DNA of 64,000 nucleotides from assembly GCF_000764555.1 (NCBI RefSeq), contig NZ_CP009574.1, positions 1,364,001 to 1,428,000 of the forward strand, given 5' to 3'. Below the pieces are notes generated by a model. The model worked only from the letters and a program-made list of their open reading frames with translations. It was not told where the DNA came from and made no database searches. This document shows, in pieces, positions 27,664 to 37,601 of the stretch. A program made the translations under genes and the position numbers. Source of the DNA: Candidatus Francisella endociliophora (GTDB taxonomy: Bacteria; Pseudomonadota; Gammaproteobacteria; Francisellales; Francisellaceae). How positions within the stretch are numbered: position 1 is the stretch's first letter; every line of letters starts with the position of its first letter.

Positions 27664-29103
27664 ATGAAACATAAAAATAAACTTTTAGAAAAGGTCATTA
27701 AAAAATATTCTTTTAACGGAGATGAGAATTTTGAATTAAAAAATCCAGCTACAGATGAGCTTATATGTAAGCTAGAAGCAAAAAGCGCAGAATATGTTAG
27801 AGATAATATATTAGTATCAAAACATGCTCAGAATATTTTTAAAGATACGCTTTCAATAGAGAAGTCAAAATTACTGGCGAAGTGGTATGAGCTAGTTATG
27901 GAAAATATAGATGAATTAGCGGAGATTATCACTTTAGAAAGTGGTAAACCTTTAGAAGAAGCGAAAGGTGAAGTTAAGTATGGAGCTAATTTTATCCAAT
28001 GGTATGCTGAGAAAGCTAAAAGAATAGATTCGCGTGTATTTGATCCTAATGTTGAGAATGCTGAAGGTCGAGTGGATTATCAGCCTGTGGGTGTGGTTGC
28101 TGCAATTACACCATGGAATTTTCCTTTTGCTATGATTACTCGAAAAGTTGCCCCAGCAATAGCCGCTGGCTGTAGTGTCATACTTAAACCATCAGAGCTT
28201 ACACCATTAGCTGCATTTGCGGCTAGAGAACTATTTATAGAAGCTGGAGCTGATGAAAGTCTATTACAGGTGATCTGTGGAGATTCAAGTATTATCGGTA
28301 AGGAATTTCAGCAGAGTGATGTTGTTAGAAAAATAACTTTCACAGGCTCTACAAAAGTTGGGAAACTCTTGATGAAGCAGTCAGCTGATACTGTTAAAAA
28401 GATTTCTCTAGAATTAGGTGGTAATGCGCCATTTATTGTATTTGAAAGTGCAGATTTAGATAAGGCAGTAGAGGGTCTTGTTGCTTCTAAGATAAGAAAT
28501 GCAGGACAAGTTTGTATTGCACCAAATAGAGTATTTGTTGATAGCAAAATTAAAAAAGATTTTATAACAAAGCTTGAAGTCGCTATAAAGAATCTTAAAC
28601 AAGGAAATGGACTTGAAAACGGTGTGAAAATTGGACCGCTTATTAATAAATCAGCTGTTGAGAAAGTTCAGTCGCATGTAAATGATGCTTTATCTAAAGG
28701 GGCGGAGTTAGTGTGTGGGGGTAGAGTCAATCTTGAACTGGGGGGTAATTTCTTTGAACCAACTATACTAGATAATATGCAAGACACGATGATTTCTAGC
28801 TGTGAAGAGACTTTTGGTCCAGTGATTGCAATTTTTAGTTTTGATAAAGAAGATGAAGTTATACAAAGATCTAATAACACTAGCTATGGATTAGCAAGCT
28901 ACTTCTATAGTAGTGATATGAATCAGATTAGAAGAGTTAAGAGCGCACTAGAATATGGTATGGTAGGAATTAATATTGGTAGTATTTCTAGCGAAAAAGC
29001 TCCTTTTGGTGGAGTCAAAGAATCAGGGCTTGGCAGAGAAGGTTCTGATGACGGTATCTATGAGTTTTTAGAAGCTAAATATAGTTTGCAAAGTTTTATC
29101 TAA
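27664..29103 (+). CDS. gabD: NAD(P)-dependent succinate-semialdehyde dehydrogenase-type enzyme
   Basis: 479 residues, the full aldehyde dehydrogenase length. Motifs: ITPWNFPFAMITRKVAPAIA, FTGSTKVGK, LELGGNAPFIV (catalytic Glu), NAGQVCIAPNR (catalytic Cys) and EETFGPVIAIFSF. The PWNFP and AGCSVILKPSE elements and the C-terminal KESGLGREG fit the GabD/SSADH subfamily, which oxidises succinic semialdehyde to succinate. Substrate identity is by family similarity. Divergent from the lipid kinase gene with overlapping or very close promoters. Confidence 0.88.
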   Translation: MKHKNKLLEKVIKKYSFNGDENFELKNPATDELICKLEAKSAEYVRDNILVSKHAQNIFKDTLSIEKSKLLAKWYELVMENIDELAEIITLESGKPLEEAKGEVKYGANFIQWYAEKAKRIDSRVFDPNVENAEGRVDYQPVGVVAAITPWNFPFAMITRKVAPAIAAGCSVILKPSELTPLAAFAARELFIEAGADESLLQVICGDSSIIGKEFQQSDVVRKITFTGSTKVGKLLMKQSADTVKKISLELGGNAPFIVFESADLDKAVEGLVASKIRNAGQVCIAPNRVFVDSKIKKDFITKLEVAIKNLKQGNGLENGVKIGPLINKSAVEKVQSHVNDALSKGAELVCGGRVNLELGGNFFEPTILDNMQDTMISSCEETFGPVIAIFSFDKEDEVIQRSNNTSYGLASYFYSSDMNQIRRVKSALEYGMVGINIGSISSEKAPFGGVKESGLGREGSDDGIYEFLEAKYSLQSFI

Positions 29104-29325
29104 CTCTAGTTTATTTTAGCTTTTTTGGTATAAAAGGTTGTTCTTGGGAATATATCCAAGTATTGTTAAAAGATAGCGCTGATTTATTTTCAAATTGCGA
29201 GCGCTTTATAAATCCTGCTAAAGCGAAGCATTTCTGTCAAGTTTTGTTCCCATCGTTTTAGTAGGAAGCTTTTTGCAAATATACAAAAAGTTTGTTTATT
29301 AACTAAAACATGGAGATTATCCAAA

Positions 29326-30387
29326 ATGAAAAAAGAAAATCTACTTGAAAGGCTAAACAAAGGTCCAGTAATCTGTGCAGAGGGTTTCCTATTTGAAATT
29401 GAACGCCGTGGCTATATGGCTTCCGGTGAATTTGTACCAATGGTTTCGTTAGAACATCCTGAGGTTTTAGAAAATCTACATCGTGAGTTTCAACATGCAG
29501 GATCTGATATTGTCGAAGCTTTTACATATAATGGTCACAGAGAAAAATTAAGAGTAATAGGCAAAGAAGATTTATTAGAACCTTTGAATAGACAAGCTCT
29601 ACAAATAGCTAAAAAAGTAGCAAATTCTACCCCAGACGGAATTCAGCCAAACCTAATGGCTGGAAATATTTCCAATTCAAATATTTGGAATCAAGGTGAT
29701 AAAGCATCTCAAGAAGAAGTTAAAAGAATGTTTAATGAGATGGTTGGTTGGGCAGCTGAAGAAGGTGCTGATATGCTAATTGGTGAGACTTTTTACTATG
29801 CAGAAGAGGCTTTTGCAGCTTTAGATATTATGCAAAAAACAGGTTTGCAAACCGTAGTAACTTTAGCACCTATGGGTGAAAATAAAATGAGAGATGGCTG
29901 GTCTGTTATTGATACTTGTAAAGAGCTAGAGCAGCGTGGTGCAAATGTTGTAGGTATGAACTGTTTTAGAGGACCACAAACAATGTTGCCAGATCTTCAG
30001 AAGATTCGTGAAGCTGTGAAGTGTCATGTTGCAGGTTTACCTGTTCCATATCGTACTACAAATGAGCATACCACCTTTTTTAATTTACCTGATGATAATG
30101 GATGTTGTTGTCCATCTCCACATGGCAGAACATTCCCGACTGCTCTAGATCCATTGTACTGCAATCGTTATGAGTTAAGAGATTTTGCTGAAAAAGCATA
30201 TAAGATGGGCGTTCATTATTTAGGTATATGTTGTGGAGCAAGTCCAATGTTGATTCGTGAAGTTGCTGATGCTGTAGGGCTTGTTGTGCCAGGTAGTAAG
30301 TATAAAGAGAGAATGGAGAATCACTTTATGTACGGTTCAAATAAGCGTACTGCAAAACATATGCAAGAATATGGTAATAAAGCATAG
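29326..30387 (+). CDS. Homocysteine S-methyltransferase (betaine-homocysteine type)
   Basis: 353 residues. TIM-barrel pattern of the homocysteine methyltransferase family with zinc cysteines in VGMNCFRGP (about residue 215) and YLGICCGASP (about 301-302). LLERLNKGPVICAEGFLFE is the N-terminal substrate-binding segment, and the NEHTTFF / GCCCPSPHG region is a family insertion. Closest functional class is betaine-homocysteine methyltransferase (BHMT/BHMT2-like): betaine or S-methylmethionine as donor, methionine as product. Donor not decidable. It has a 222-base leader with potential hairpins but no riboswitch I recognise. Convergent with the next gene. Confidence 0.85.
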   Translation: MKKENLLERLNKGPVICAEGFLFEIERRGYMASGEFVPMVSLEHPEVLENLHREFQHAGSDIVEAFTYNGHREKLRVIGKEDLLEPLNRQALQIAKKVANSTPDGIQPNLMAGNISNSNIWNQGDKASQEEVKRMFNEMVGWAAEEGADMLIGETFYYAEEAFAALDIMQKTGLQTVVTLAPMGENKMRDGWSVIDTCKELEQRGANVVGMNCFRGPQTMLPDLQKIREAVKCHVAGLPVPYRTTNEHTTFFNLPDDNGCCCPSPHGRTFPTALDPLYCNRYELRDFAEKAYKMGVHYLGICCGASPMLIREVADAVGLVVPGSKYKERMENHFMYGSNKRTAKHMQEYGNKA

Positions 30388-30393
30388 TTTATT

Positions 30394-31914
30394 CTAACTT
30401 CTACGCTTAAGAGAATATAAATCTTTACGGCGATCTCTTAAGTTTTTCACACTACCAAATTGATTTAGCTCACGAAGCAAATTTATATCAACATCCGCTA
30501 TTAGAATCATCTCGGTATTTGGCGTAGTTTCTGCTTTTATACCAGTCGCAGGAAATGCAAAATCACAAGGTGTAAACACCATCGACTGAGCATACTGGAT
30601 ATCCATATTGTGAACCTTAGGTAAGTTACCTACACTACCTGCAATTGCTACATAACATTCATTTTCAATAGCTCTAGCTTGAGCACAGTTACGTACTCGA
30701 GAGAAACCATTTTGAGTATCTGTTAAGAACGGCACAAATAGTATATCCATACCATCTTCAGCAAGTATTCTACTGAGTTCTGGGAACTCAGAATCATAAC
30801 AAACGAGAATACCAATTTTACCACAGTCAGTATCAAACACTTCTAGCTTGTCACCACCTTGTAGTCCCCAAACCATCGCCTCATCAGGTGTTACATGGAG
30901 TTTTTCATATTTCTCTACGGTACCATCTCTACGACATAAGTAACCTACGTTGTATAGACGATCATCTTTCATCTCAGGCATACTTCCTGTAATGATGTTG
31001 ATATTGTAAGTAATTGCAAACTCAGAGAATTTATCCGTAATCGTTTGAGTATGTTTTGCTAGTTCTCGTATAGCTTCGGGCTCTGATAGGTGATTATTCT
31101 CAGCCATTAAAGGAGCATTGAAGAACTCTGGGAATAGGGCGAAATCAGAGCGATAGTTTGATACTGCATTTACAAAGTATTCTGCATGTTGCATTAGTTC
31201 ATCAAGATCTTTATACGGTCGCATTTGCCATTGGATTAAACCTAGACGAACATCTTTTTTGATAGGGGCTGCTTCTTTAACTTCCTCTTCATAATATATA
31301 TTTGTCCACTTCAATAATACTGCATAGTCATTAGATTCAGCATCATCATCAAGATATGACTTAATGATTCTAACAGGTTGAAAATCATTACTAAGCTGAA
31401 AGTGTAAGACAGGATCGTGAACTTCTTGTCTTCTAAGTTTGCTTATATATTCTTTAGGCGATATTTCGTGAGCATGTTCATGATAACCTGGTATTCTGCC
31501 ACCAAATATTATGCTTTTTAGATTGAGCCTTTCACATAGATCTTTACGGTAATCATATAGTCTACGGCCTAGACGCATGCCTCTGAATTCTGGCTTTACA
31601 AATAGATCTATACCATACAAAACATCACCCTCATCAGTGTGTGTATTGAAAGTATAGTTACCAGTTATTTTTTTGTAAGTATGATTGTGACCAAATTTTT
31701 TATAGTCAACAATGATTGACAATGCACAACCTGCTAACTGATCATTGACTTTGATTACAACTTGCCCTTCAGGGAATTTTTTGAGTAGAGAATCAATTTC
31801 ATATTTTTTCCAGTAAGGATCCTCCATCTTATAGACTTGTATCATTGCTTCTTTGAGCTCTTGATAGTCATCAAGGCTTAGATAATCTAGTTTGATATTT
31901 TCGATATTTTGCAT
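30394..31914 (-). CDS. GNAT acetyltransferase-nitrilase fusion protein
   Basis: 506 residues. The N-terminal part (about 1-210) is a GNAT domain with GIDLFVKPEFRGMRLGRRLYDYR, i.e. an acetyl-CoA binding loop. The C-terminal part (about 220-506) is a carbon-nitrogen hydrolase with the Glu-Lys-Cys triad in FPEFFNAP, YEKLHVTPDEA and ILVCYDSEFPE. Fusions of this kind occur in the YhcX family of Bacillus and in other bacteria; substrate is unknown. It is convergent with the methyltransferase gene and divergent from aspS. Confidence 0.88.
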   Translation of the reverse strand: MQNIENIKLDYLSLDDYQELKEAMIQVYKMEDPYWKKYEIDSLLKKFPEGQVVIKVNDQLAGCALSIIVDYKKFGHNHTYKKITGNYTFNTHTDEGDVLYGIDLFVKPEFRGMRLGRRLYDYRKDLCERLNLKSIIFGGRIPGYHEHAHEISPKEYISKLRRQEVHDPVLHFQLSNDFQPVRIIKSYLDDDAESNDYAVLLKWTNIYYEEEVKEAAPIKKDVRLGLIQWQMRPYKDLDELMQHAEYFVNAVSNYRSDFALFPEFFNAPLMAENNHLSEPEAIRELAKHTQTITDKFSEFAITYNINIITGSMPEMKDDRLYNVGYLCRRDGTVEKYEKLHVTPDEAMVWGLQGGDKLEVFDTDCGKIGILVCYDSEFPELSRILAEDGMDILFVPFLTDTQNGFSRVRNCAQARAIENECYVAIAGSVGNLPKVHNMDIQYAQSMVFTPCDFAFPATGIKAETTPNTEMILIADVDINLLRELNQFGSVKNLRDRRKDLYSLKRRS

Positions 31915-32034
31915 GTTTCAAAAAAATGAACGTATATTGCCAAGATTATAGCATAGGCTTCTTATTTATTTCTTGATATAATAATACGAAATTTTGTCTA
32001 TTAAACTTTATAAACATTCAAAGGGTTATTCTAA

Positions 32035-33810
32035 ATGAGAACACATTACAGTTCAGATATTAACGAAAAATTAGAAAATCAAAAAGTTAAAATATGCGGT
32101 TGGGTACATCGTCGTAGAGATCATGGTGGTGTGATATTTCTAGATATTAGAGATCGTACAGGCCTAGTTCAACTAGTTTTTAATCCTGATAATAACAATT
32201 TTGGTATTGCTGATAGTGTTAGAACTGAGTATGTAATCGAAGCAGAAGGTATTGTGAATCTTCGCCCAGAAGGTCAAGAAAATAAGAACCTTGCAAGTGG
32301 CAAGATAGAAATAATTGGTGATACTATAGAAGTTATCAATAAATCAAAAACAGTCCCTTTTCCTCTAGATGACTATCAAGAAACAGGCGAAGATATCAAA
32401 TTAAAGTATCGCTATATTGATCTGCGTCGTCCAGAAATGCAAAAGAAGCTTATTACTCGTTCAAAAGCAATTCGTTATGTGCGTAACTTCTTAGATGATA
32501 ATGGTTTCTTGGATATAGAGACTCCATTCTTAACAAAAGCAACTCCTGAAGGTGCAAGAGATTACTTGGTTCCAAGTCGTAATTTTAAGGGTAAGTTTTA
32601 TGCACTTCCGCAATCACCACAGCTTTTTAAACAGTTATTAATGGTTTCTGGGTTTGATAGATATTACCAGGTTGTTAAATGTTTTCGTGATGAGGATCTA
32701 AGAGCTGATAGACAACCTGAATTTACTCAGATAGATATTGAAGCTTCATTTATTGATGAAGAGTTTATTATGTCTACTATGGAGAAAATGATTACTGGGC
32801 TTTTCAAAGAAACTATCGGTGTTGAATTTAATACTCCTTTCCAAGTTCTAAGCTTTGCAGAAGCTATGGATAAATATGGTTCAGATAAGCCTGATCTGAG
32901 AATTCCGCTAGAGTTTGTGAATATCAAAGAAGAGATGAAAGATGAAGAGTTCAAAGTTTTCTCTGGACCCGCTAATGATGATGAGTCTCGTGTTATAGCT
33001 ATGAGAGTGCCAAATGGCTGTGAGAAATTTACGCGTAAAAACTTAGATGATTATACTAAGTTTGTTGGTATCTATGGTGCAAGAGGTCTTGCATACATTA
33101 AGATTAATTCATTATCTCAAGGTAAAGAAGGTCTTCAGTCTCCAATTGTAAAAAACATTTCTGAAGATACTTTATTTAAAGTGATTGAAAAAACTGGTGC
33201 TAAAGAAGGAGATATTCTTTTCTTTGGTGCAGCTAAAACTAAAATTGTAAATGACTCAATGGGCGCATTAAGAGTTAAAGTTGGTGAAGATCTGAATCTA
33301 TTTGATAAAGATTGGGCACCACTTTGGGTTGTTGATTTCCCAATGTTTGAAAAGGATGATAATCGTCTGTATGCTATGCATCACCCATTTACAGCACCAA
33401 ATGTTAGCTCGCTTGAAGAGTTAGAGAGCACTAACCCTGAAGATCTAGGTTCAAGAGCTTATGATATGGTTATCAATGGTTATGAAGTTGGTGGTGGATC
33501 GATCCGTATTCATAAAGAGGATATCCAAGCTAAAGTATTTAATTTGTTAGGTATCTCTGATGAGGAAGCACGAGAGAAGTTTGGTTTTATGCTAGATGCG
33601 TTATCTTATGGCACGCCTGTACACGGCGGTATAGCGTTTGGTGTGGATAGACTTATCATGTTACTTACAGGTACGACAAATATCCGTGATGTAATCGCAT
33701 TCCCTAAAACTCAAACGGCAAGTTGTTTAATGACAGAAGCACCATCTAATGTATCTCTTGAACAACTTAATGAGCTTGGAATAGCTGTTAAGAAAGAAGA
33801 ATCAAAGTAA
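32035..33810 (+). CDS. aspS: Aspartyl-tRNA synthetase
   Basis: 591 residues, the bacterial-type length. N-terminal OB-fold anticodon-binding domain ([23 protein letters not shown]), class II motif 1-2 ([41 protein letters not shown]), the GAD insertion domain around residues 280-420, and motif 3 ([14 protein letters not shown]). Charges tRNA-Asp. Followed 32 bases later by the RNase II family gene. Start is the first ATG, preceded by AAGGGTTATTCTAA. Confidence 0.97.
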   Translation: MRTHYSSDINEKLENQKVKICGWVHRRRDHGGVIFLDIRDRTGLVQLVFNPDNNNFGIADSVRTEYVIEAEGIVNLRPEGQENKNLASGKIEIIGDTIEVINKSKTVPFPLDDYQETGEDIKLKYRYIDLRRPEMQKKLITRSKAIRYVRNFLDDNGFLDIETPFLTKATPEGARDYLVPSRNFKGKFYALPQSPQLFKQLLMVSGFDRYYQVVKCFRDEDLRADRQPEFTQIDIEASFIDEEFIMSTMEKMITGLFKETIGVEFNTPFQVLSFAEAMDKYGSDKPDLRIPLEFVNIKEEMKDEEFKVFSGPANDDESRVIAMRVPNGCEKFTRKNLDDYTKFVGIYGARGLAYIKINSLSQGKEGLQSPIVKNISEDTLFKVIEKTGAKEGDILFFGAAKTKIVNDSMGALRVKVGEDLNLFDKDWAPLWVVDFPMFEKDDNRLYAMHHPFTAPNVSSLEELESTNPEDLGSRAYDMVINGYEVGGGSIRIHKEDIQAKVFNLLGISDEEAREKFGFMLDALSYGTPVHGGIAFGVDRLIMLLTGTTNIRDVIAFPKTQTASCLMTEAPSNVSLEQLNELGIAVKKEESK

Positions 33811-33842
33811 TCAAATAATTAATTTTTTAAATAAATATTCTT

Positions 33843-35702
33843 ATGCAAAAAAATACTTTAGTAATTTTCAAGTCTAAACCTGCAAAAGTTGTTTCTAGTT
33901 TAGATAAAAAAATAGAGATAGAAACACTTGATGGTAAGAATATAAAACTGCCACCTAAAAATGTACAGTTATTACTAGAGTCAGAGAATGGTTTTGAGCT
34001 AGAGGATTTACAAGAGTTAGAAATAACTGAATTAGAAATGACTTGGGAGTTGCTTCAAGAGCAAGGACAAACAACTATTGAAGAGTTATCAGAGTTTTTA
34101 TTTGAAGATACTGGTGTAAATGAAGCTTATACAATTTGGCTTTTGGTTTCTCAAGGAGAATATTTTAGTTTTGACGATGATTTTAATATTATTGTTCATA
34201 CCCAAGAGCAAAAAAATACAATAGTCCAAGAAAAGCAAGAAAAATTGAAAAAAGAGCAAGAGCTTAATGATTTCATTGAAAGAATGAAGCAAAAAGAATA
34301 CGCTCCTCAAGACGAAAAATTTCTTAAAGAAATTGCTTCTCTTGCAACGTTAAAAAGTCAAAACTGCCGTCTATTTAAATATCTTAATATGGAAGAGTCA
34401 GAAAATAGCGCTTATAAGCTTTTGCTAGATATTGGCTATTGGGATGAATTCTTTAATCCATATTTGTATCGTTATGGTGCAGAACTTGAGAGTAATCCGG
34501 CTAACTTTAAATATAATGAAGATTATGATAGCTTAAGAGTAGATTTAACTCATTTGACTGCTTACGCAATTGATGATGAGGGAAGTAATGATCCAGATGA
34601 TGCAATCAGTTGGGATGCCCAAAATAATAAAATGTGGGTGCATGTTGCAGATCCATCATCAAGTATAAGCTTTGGTGATGATGTTGATTTAGAAGCTAGA
34701 GCAAGAGGTTCAAATCTTTATGTTCCAGAAAATATAGTATCAATGTTACCTCCTCAAGCAACTCAAAATTTAGGTCTAGGACTACAAGATATTTCTCCAG
34801 CATTATCTGTTGGTTTTACTGTAGATGAGCAGGGCGATATTCAAAATATTGAAATTTGCTTTAGTAAAATTAAAGTAACGAGACATTCTTATGAATATGC
34901 TGAAAGTAATCCACAAGAGTTAGAACTTGGTAGTATTCCACAATATGCAGAATATTTTACACAAAAGCGTTTATCTAATGGTGCAGTAGAGTTGGATTTT
35001 CCAGAGTTGAAAATAAAGCTTGATGAAAATAAAAATGTAGTTCTTACAGATCTGCCTAGATTAGGTTCAAGAACACTAGTACGTGATACAATGCTTATGG
35101 CAGGTGTTGCCGTCGGACAGTTCTGTATAAAGAATGATATTGCCGTGCCATATTCTACTCAGCCAGCACATGAACTTACAAAAGAAGATTTAGAAAGTCT
35201 AAATTCAATTGCAGATATGTTTGCCACTCGTAAAAAACTTCAACGAGGTAAATACTCAACTCAACCAAGTTTACATGGTGGAATGGGATTGGAAAACTAT
35301 GTACAAGTTACAAGTCCTTTAAGAAGGTATCTTGATTTACTTGTGCATTATCAACTAAGAAATTTTATAAGTAATCAATCAACACTCTCGGCAGAGGAGG
35401 TTGATGAGATTATTGCTCAAGTTGATATTCCTATTAGATCTAACCGTCAAACAGAAAGGTTTTCAAATTCACATTGGAAATTAGTTTATTTGATGCAAAA
35501 TCCAGAAATGCAGTTTGAAGCTACTGTTATTGAAAAATTAGAGAAAAGTCGTGTTATGGTTTCTATTGCAAATTTAGCAATGACTAAAAAGTTATCTGTA
35601 AATGATAAGTATGAATTAAATGACTCTTTGAAACTTCTTAACACCTCTGTAAACCTTGTATCACAAGAGGCTTTTTTTAAGTTCATATCATACTATCAAT
35701 AG
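33843..35702 (+). CDS. RNase II/RNase R-family exoribonuclease (RNB domain)
   Basis: 619 residues. The N-terminus lacks a clear cold-shock domain pair and has about 190 residues of alpha/beta and helical sequence instead. The RNB catalytic domain starts at about 230 (LTHLTAYAIDDEGSNDPDDAISWD), where four Asp residues bind magnesium. It continues with VADPSSSI and ends with VQVTSPLRRYLDLLVHYQLR. A small S1-like tail follows. Function: processive 3'-5' RNA decay. It is shorter than E. coli RNase R and closest in layout to the RNase II-like proteins of other Francisella and Coxiella. It follows aspS by 32 bases. Confidence 0.85.
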   Translation: MQKNTLVIFKSKPAKVVSSLDKKIEIETLDGKNIKLPPKNVQLLLESENGFELEDLQELEITELEMTWELLQEQGQTTIEELSEFLFEDTGVNEAYTIWLLVSQGEYFSFDDDFNIIVHTQEQKNTIVQEKQEKLKKEQELNDFIERMKQKEYAPQDEKFLKEIASLATLKSQNCRLFKYLNMEESENSAYKLLLDIGYWDEFFNPYLYRYGAELESNPANFKYNEDYDSLRVDLTHLTAYAIDDEGSNDPDDAISWDAQNNKMWVHVADPSSSISFGDDVDLEARARGSNLYVPENIVSMLPPQATQNLGLGLQDISPALSVGFTVDEQGDIQNIEICFSKIKVTRHSYEYAESNPQELELGSIPQYAEYFTQKRLSNGAVELDFPELKIKLDENKNVVLTDLPRLGSRTLVRDTMLMAGVAVGQFCIKNDIAVPYSTQPAHELTKEDLESLNSIADMFATRKKLQRGKYSTQPSLHGGMGLENYVQVTSPLRRYLDLLVHYQLRNFISNQSTLSAEEVDEIIAQVDIPIRSNRQTERFSNSHWKLVYLMQNPEMQFEATVIEKLEKSRVMVSIANLAMTKKLSVNDKYELNDSLKLLNTSVNLVSQEAFFKFISYYQ

Positions 35703-36018
35703 TATTCCAACAATAAGTTCACAACTTTATCCACAGGGTGTTGAAAATAATAAAAACTTTAAGTAATTAAATTTATTTAGCTTTGGAAGTCTTGATTATA
35801 AAGGGTTATAGCGAATTTTATAAACTATACTGATTTAGTAAATCAACAGTTTTCACAAACATATCATATAGATATAAACATGTTTATCCACAATTGCTGT
35901 AAATTTGGTTTTATTAGATTGCTAAAGTATTGTTATATAAGGATTTGCAGGTTGATTATCTATTTAAAGAGTTAATAAAATATATAAATTAATGTATTAT
36001 TCTAATTAAAGAAATTAT
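35703..36018. other. AT-rich intergenic region with two DnaA boxes
   Basis: This 316-bp gap has no reading frame worth reporting. It contains two perfect copies of the DnaA box TTATCCACA, at 35727-35735 and 35884-35892, both on the plus strand, and a weaker GTTTTCACA at 35848-35856. The last about 75 bases are almost pure A/T. Such a grouping is seen at chromosomal origins and at DnaA-titration or DnaA-regulated sites. dnaA and dnaN are not nearby, so an origin is only one possibility. Confidence 0.5.
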
Positions 36019-36030
36019 ATGAAAAGAATT

Positions 36031-36699
36031 ATGAACTACGAATTGATAGAGCCAGTGAGTGAGGCTGAATACTGTGTGATTTGGCTGCATGGGCTTGGTG
36101 CTGATGGTCACGATTTTGTTGATGTTGTTAGGCATTTTGATGTTTCAATACAAAATATCCGTTTTATATTTCCTCATGCAGATGTTATGCCTGTTACCAT
36201 TAATATGGGTATGCAAATGCGAGCTTGGTATGATATCAAGTCTTTAGATGCCAGTAGCTTAAATAGAGTTGTAGATGTTGATGGTATAAAAGATTCTATT
36301 GGAAAAGTTAGAAGCTTGATTGATAGACAGGTTCAACAAGGTATTCCAAGTGAGAATATTGTATTAGCTGGTTTCTCTCAAGGTGGGGTTATTGCGACTT
36401 ATACGGCAATTACTTCAGAATATAAATTAGGTGGCGTTATGGCTTTATCAACATATTTACCAGCATGGGATAGCTTTAAAGATAGAGTTACAGATATAAA
36501 TAAGGGTCAGCCAATATTAGTATGTCATGGCACACATGATCAGGTATTGCCGGAGTTATTAGGTAAAGAGTTGTCAACTAAGTTATCAGGTTGTGGCTTT
36601 ATAAATGAGTATAAGCATTATGTTGGTATGGAGCATTCTGTTTGTATTGAAGAGATTAAAGATATATCTAACTTTTTAGCAAAGACATTTAAAATATGA
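36031..36699 (+). CDS. Carboxylesterase / acyl-protein thioesterase-like serine hydrolase
   Basis: 222 residues from the ATG at 36031 (MNYELIEPVSEA); an ATG four codons upstream is also possible. This start matches the F. tularensis protein known as FTT258 as I recall it, a serine hydrolase of the acyl-protein thioesterase type. Triad: Ser in GFSQGG (about 113), Asp in GTHDQVLP, His in MEHSVC. The N-terminal oxyanion loop is VIWLHGLGADGHDF. Located in the cytoplasm; reported substrates of the class are short acyl esters and S-acylated proteins. Its stop codon overlaps the start of hemC (ATGA). Confidence 0.88.
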   Translation: MNYELIEPVSEAEYCVIWLHGLGADGHDFVDVVRHFDVSIQNIRFIFPHADVMPVTINMGMQMRAWYDIKSLDASSLNRVVDVDGIKDSIGKVRSLIDRQVQQGIPSENIVLAGFSQGGVIATYTAITSEYKLGGVMALSTYLPAWDSFKDRVTDINKGQPILVCHGTHDQVLPELLGKELSTKLSGCGFINEYKHYVGMEHSVCIEEIKDISNFLAKTFKI

Positions 36700-37598
36700 A
36701 AAAAATAACAATAGCAAGTAGAGATAGTAAGTTAGCATTGTGGCAGACACATTTTGTGCAAAATAGAGTAGAAAAAGAGCTAGGCATCCCTTGTGAAATT
36801 AGTACTATGAAAACTCAAGGAGATATTATTCTCGATAAGCCTCTCAATAAAGTTGGTGGTAAAGCTCTGTTCATGAAAGAATTAGAGATTGCGATGCAAG
36901 GTGGTAAAGCAGATATTGCTGTTCATTCCCTTAAAGATGTTCCTTATGAGCTACCACAAGGTTTTTGCTTAGCAAGCTTTATGCCGCGAGAAGATCCTAG
37001 AGATGCTTTTGTATCAAATAAATATAAATCGATAGATGAGTTACCACAAGGTGCAGTTGTTGGAACATCTAGTTTAAGACGCAAAGCACAACTTCTACAC
37101 TATAGAAAAGATCTTATAATCAAAGATCTAAGAGGTAATGTTCAAACTAGATTATCTAAGTTGGATGCAGGAAATTATGATGCTATTATTTTAGCAAGTG
37201 CTGGACTTATACGCTTAGAGCTTCAAGATCGTATTGCTCAATTTATACCAGTAGTGATTTCTTTACCAGCGGTTGGTCAAGGTATAGTAGTGATAGAAGC
37301 TCTTGAAAATGATATGGAGTTTTTAACTACACTTAAAAAACTTAATTCTAGCGATAGTTCTAGAATGGCTGCTGCTGAGAGAGCTTTTAATGAAGAGTTG
37401 AAAGGTGGTTGTCATGTTGCGATTGGTGCTTACGCAGAGCTGAATGATCAAGAGATAAATCTAACTGCAATGGTAGCAAGTAGTGATGGTGCGACAGTTT
37501 TAAAACGTAGTAGTGTAGGTGATGAGCCTATAGCATTAGGTAAGTCTTTAGCTCAAGAAATGATAAGCCTAGGAGCTTATGAAATATTGGAGAAATAA
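36696..37598 (+). CDS. hemC: Porphobilinogen deaminase (hydroxymethylbilane synthase)
   Basis: 300 residues, the expected size. Diagnostic segments: IASRDSKLALWQTHFV at the N-terminus, TQGD-x-I, GGKALFMKELE, HSLKDVPYELP, TSSLRRKAQL and ELKGGCHVAIGAYA, whose Cys (about 245) carries the dipyrromethane cofactor. It joins four porphobilinogen units into hydroxymethylbilane for haem synthesis. Overlaps the esterase gene by 4 bases and is followed 3 bases later by the fluoride channel gene, so this is a compact operon of unrelated functions. Confidence 0.97.
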   Translation: MKKITIASRDSKLALWQTHFVQNRVEKELGIPCEISTMKTQGDIILDKPLNKVGGKALFMKELEIAMQGGKADIAVHSLKDVPYELPQGFCLASFMPREDPRDAFVSNKYKSIDELPQGAVVGTSSLRRKAQLLHYRKDLIIKDLRGNVQTRLSKLDAGNYDAIILASAGLIRLELQDRIAQFIPVVISLPAVGQGIVVIEALENDMEFLTTLKKLNSSDSSRMAAAERAFNEELKGGCHVAIGAYAELNDQEINLTAMVASSDGATVLKRSSVGDEPIALGKSLAQEMISLGAYEILEK

Positions 37599-37601
37599 GT
37601 A

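Noticed and set aside
27552-27698. N-terminal extension of the lipid kinase (49 codons)
   Set aside because: The extra part is not family-like, overlaps the divergent gene's 5' end, and an internal ATG gives a normal start (MSDSKIALVINIS).
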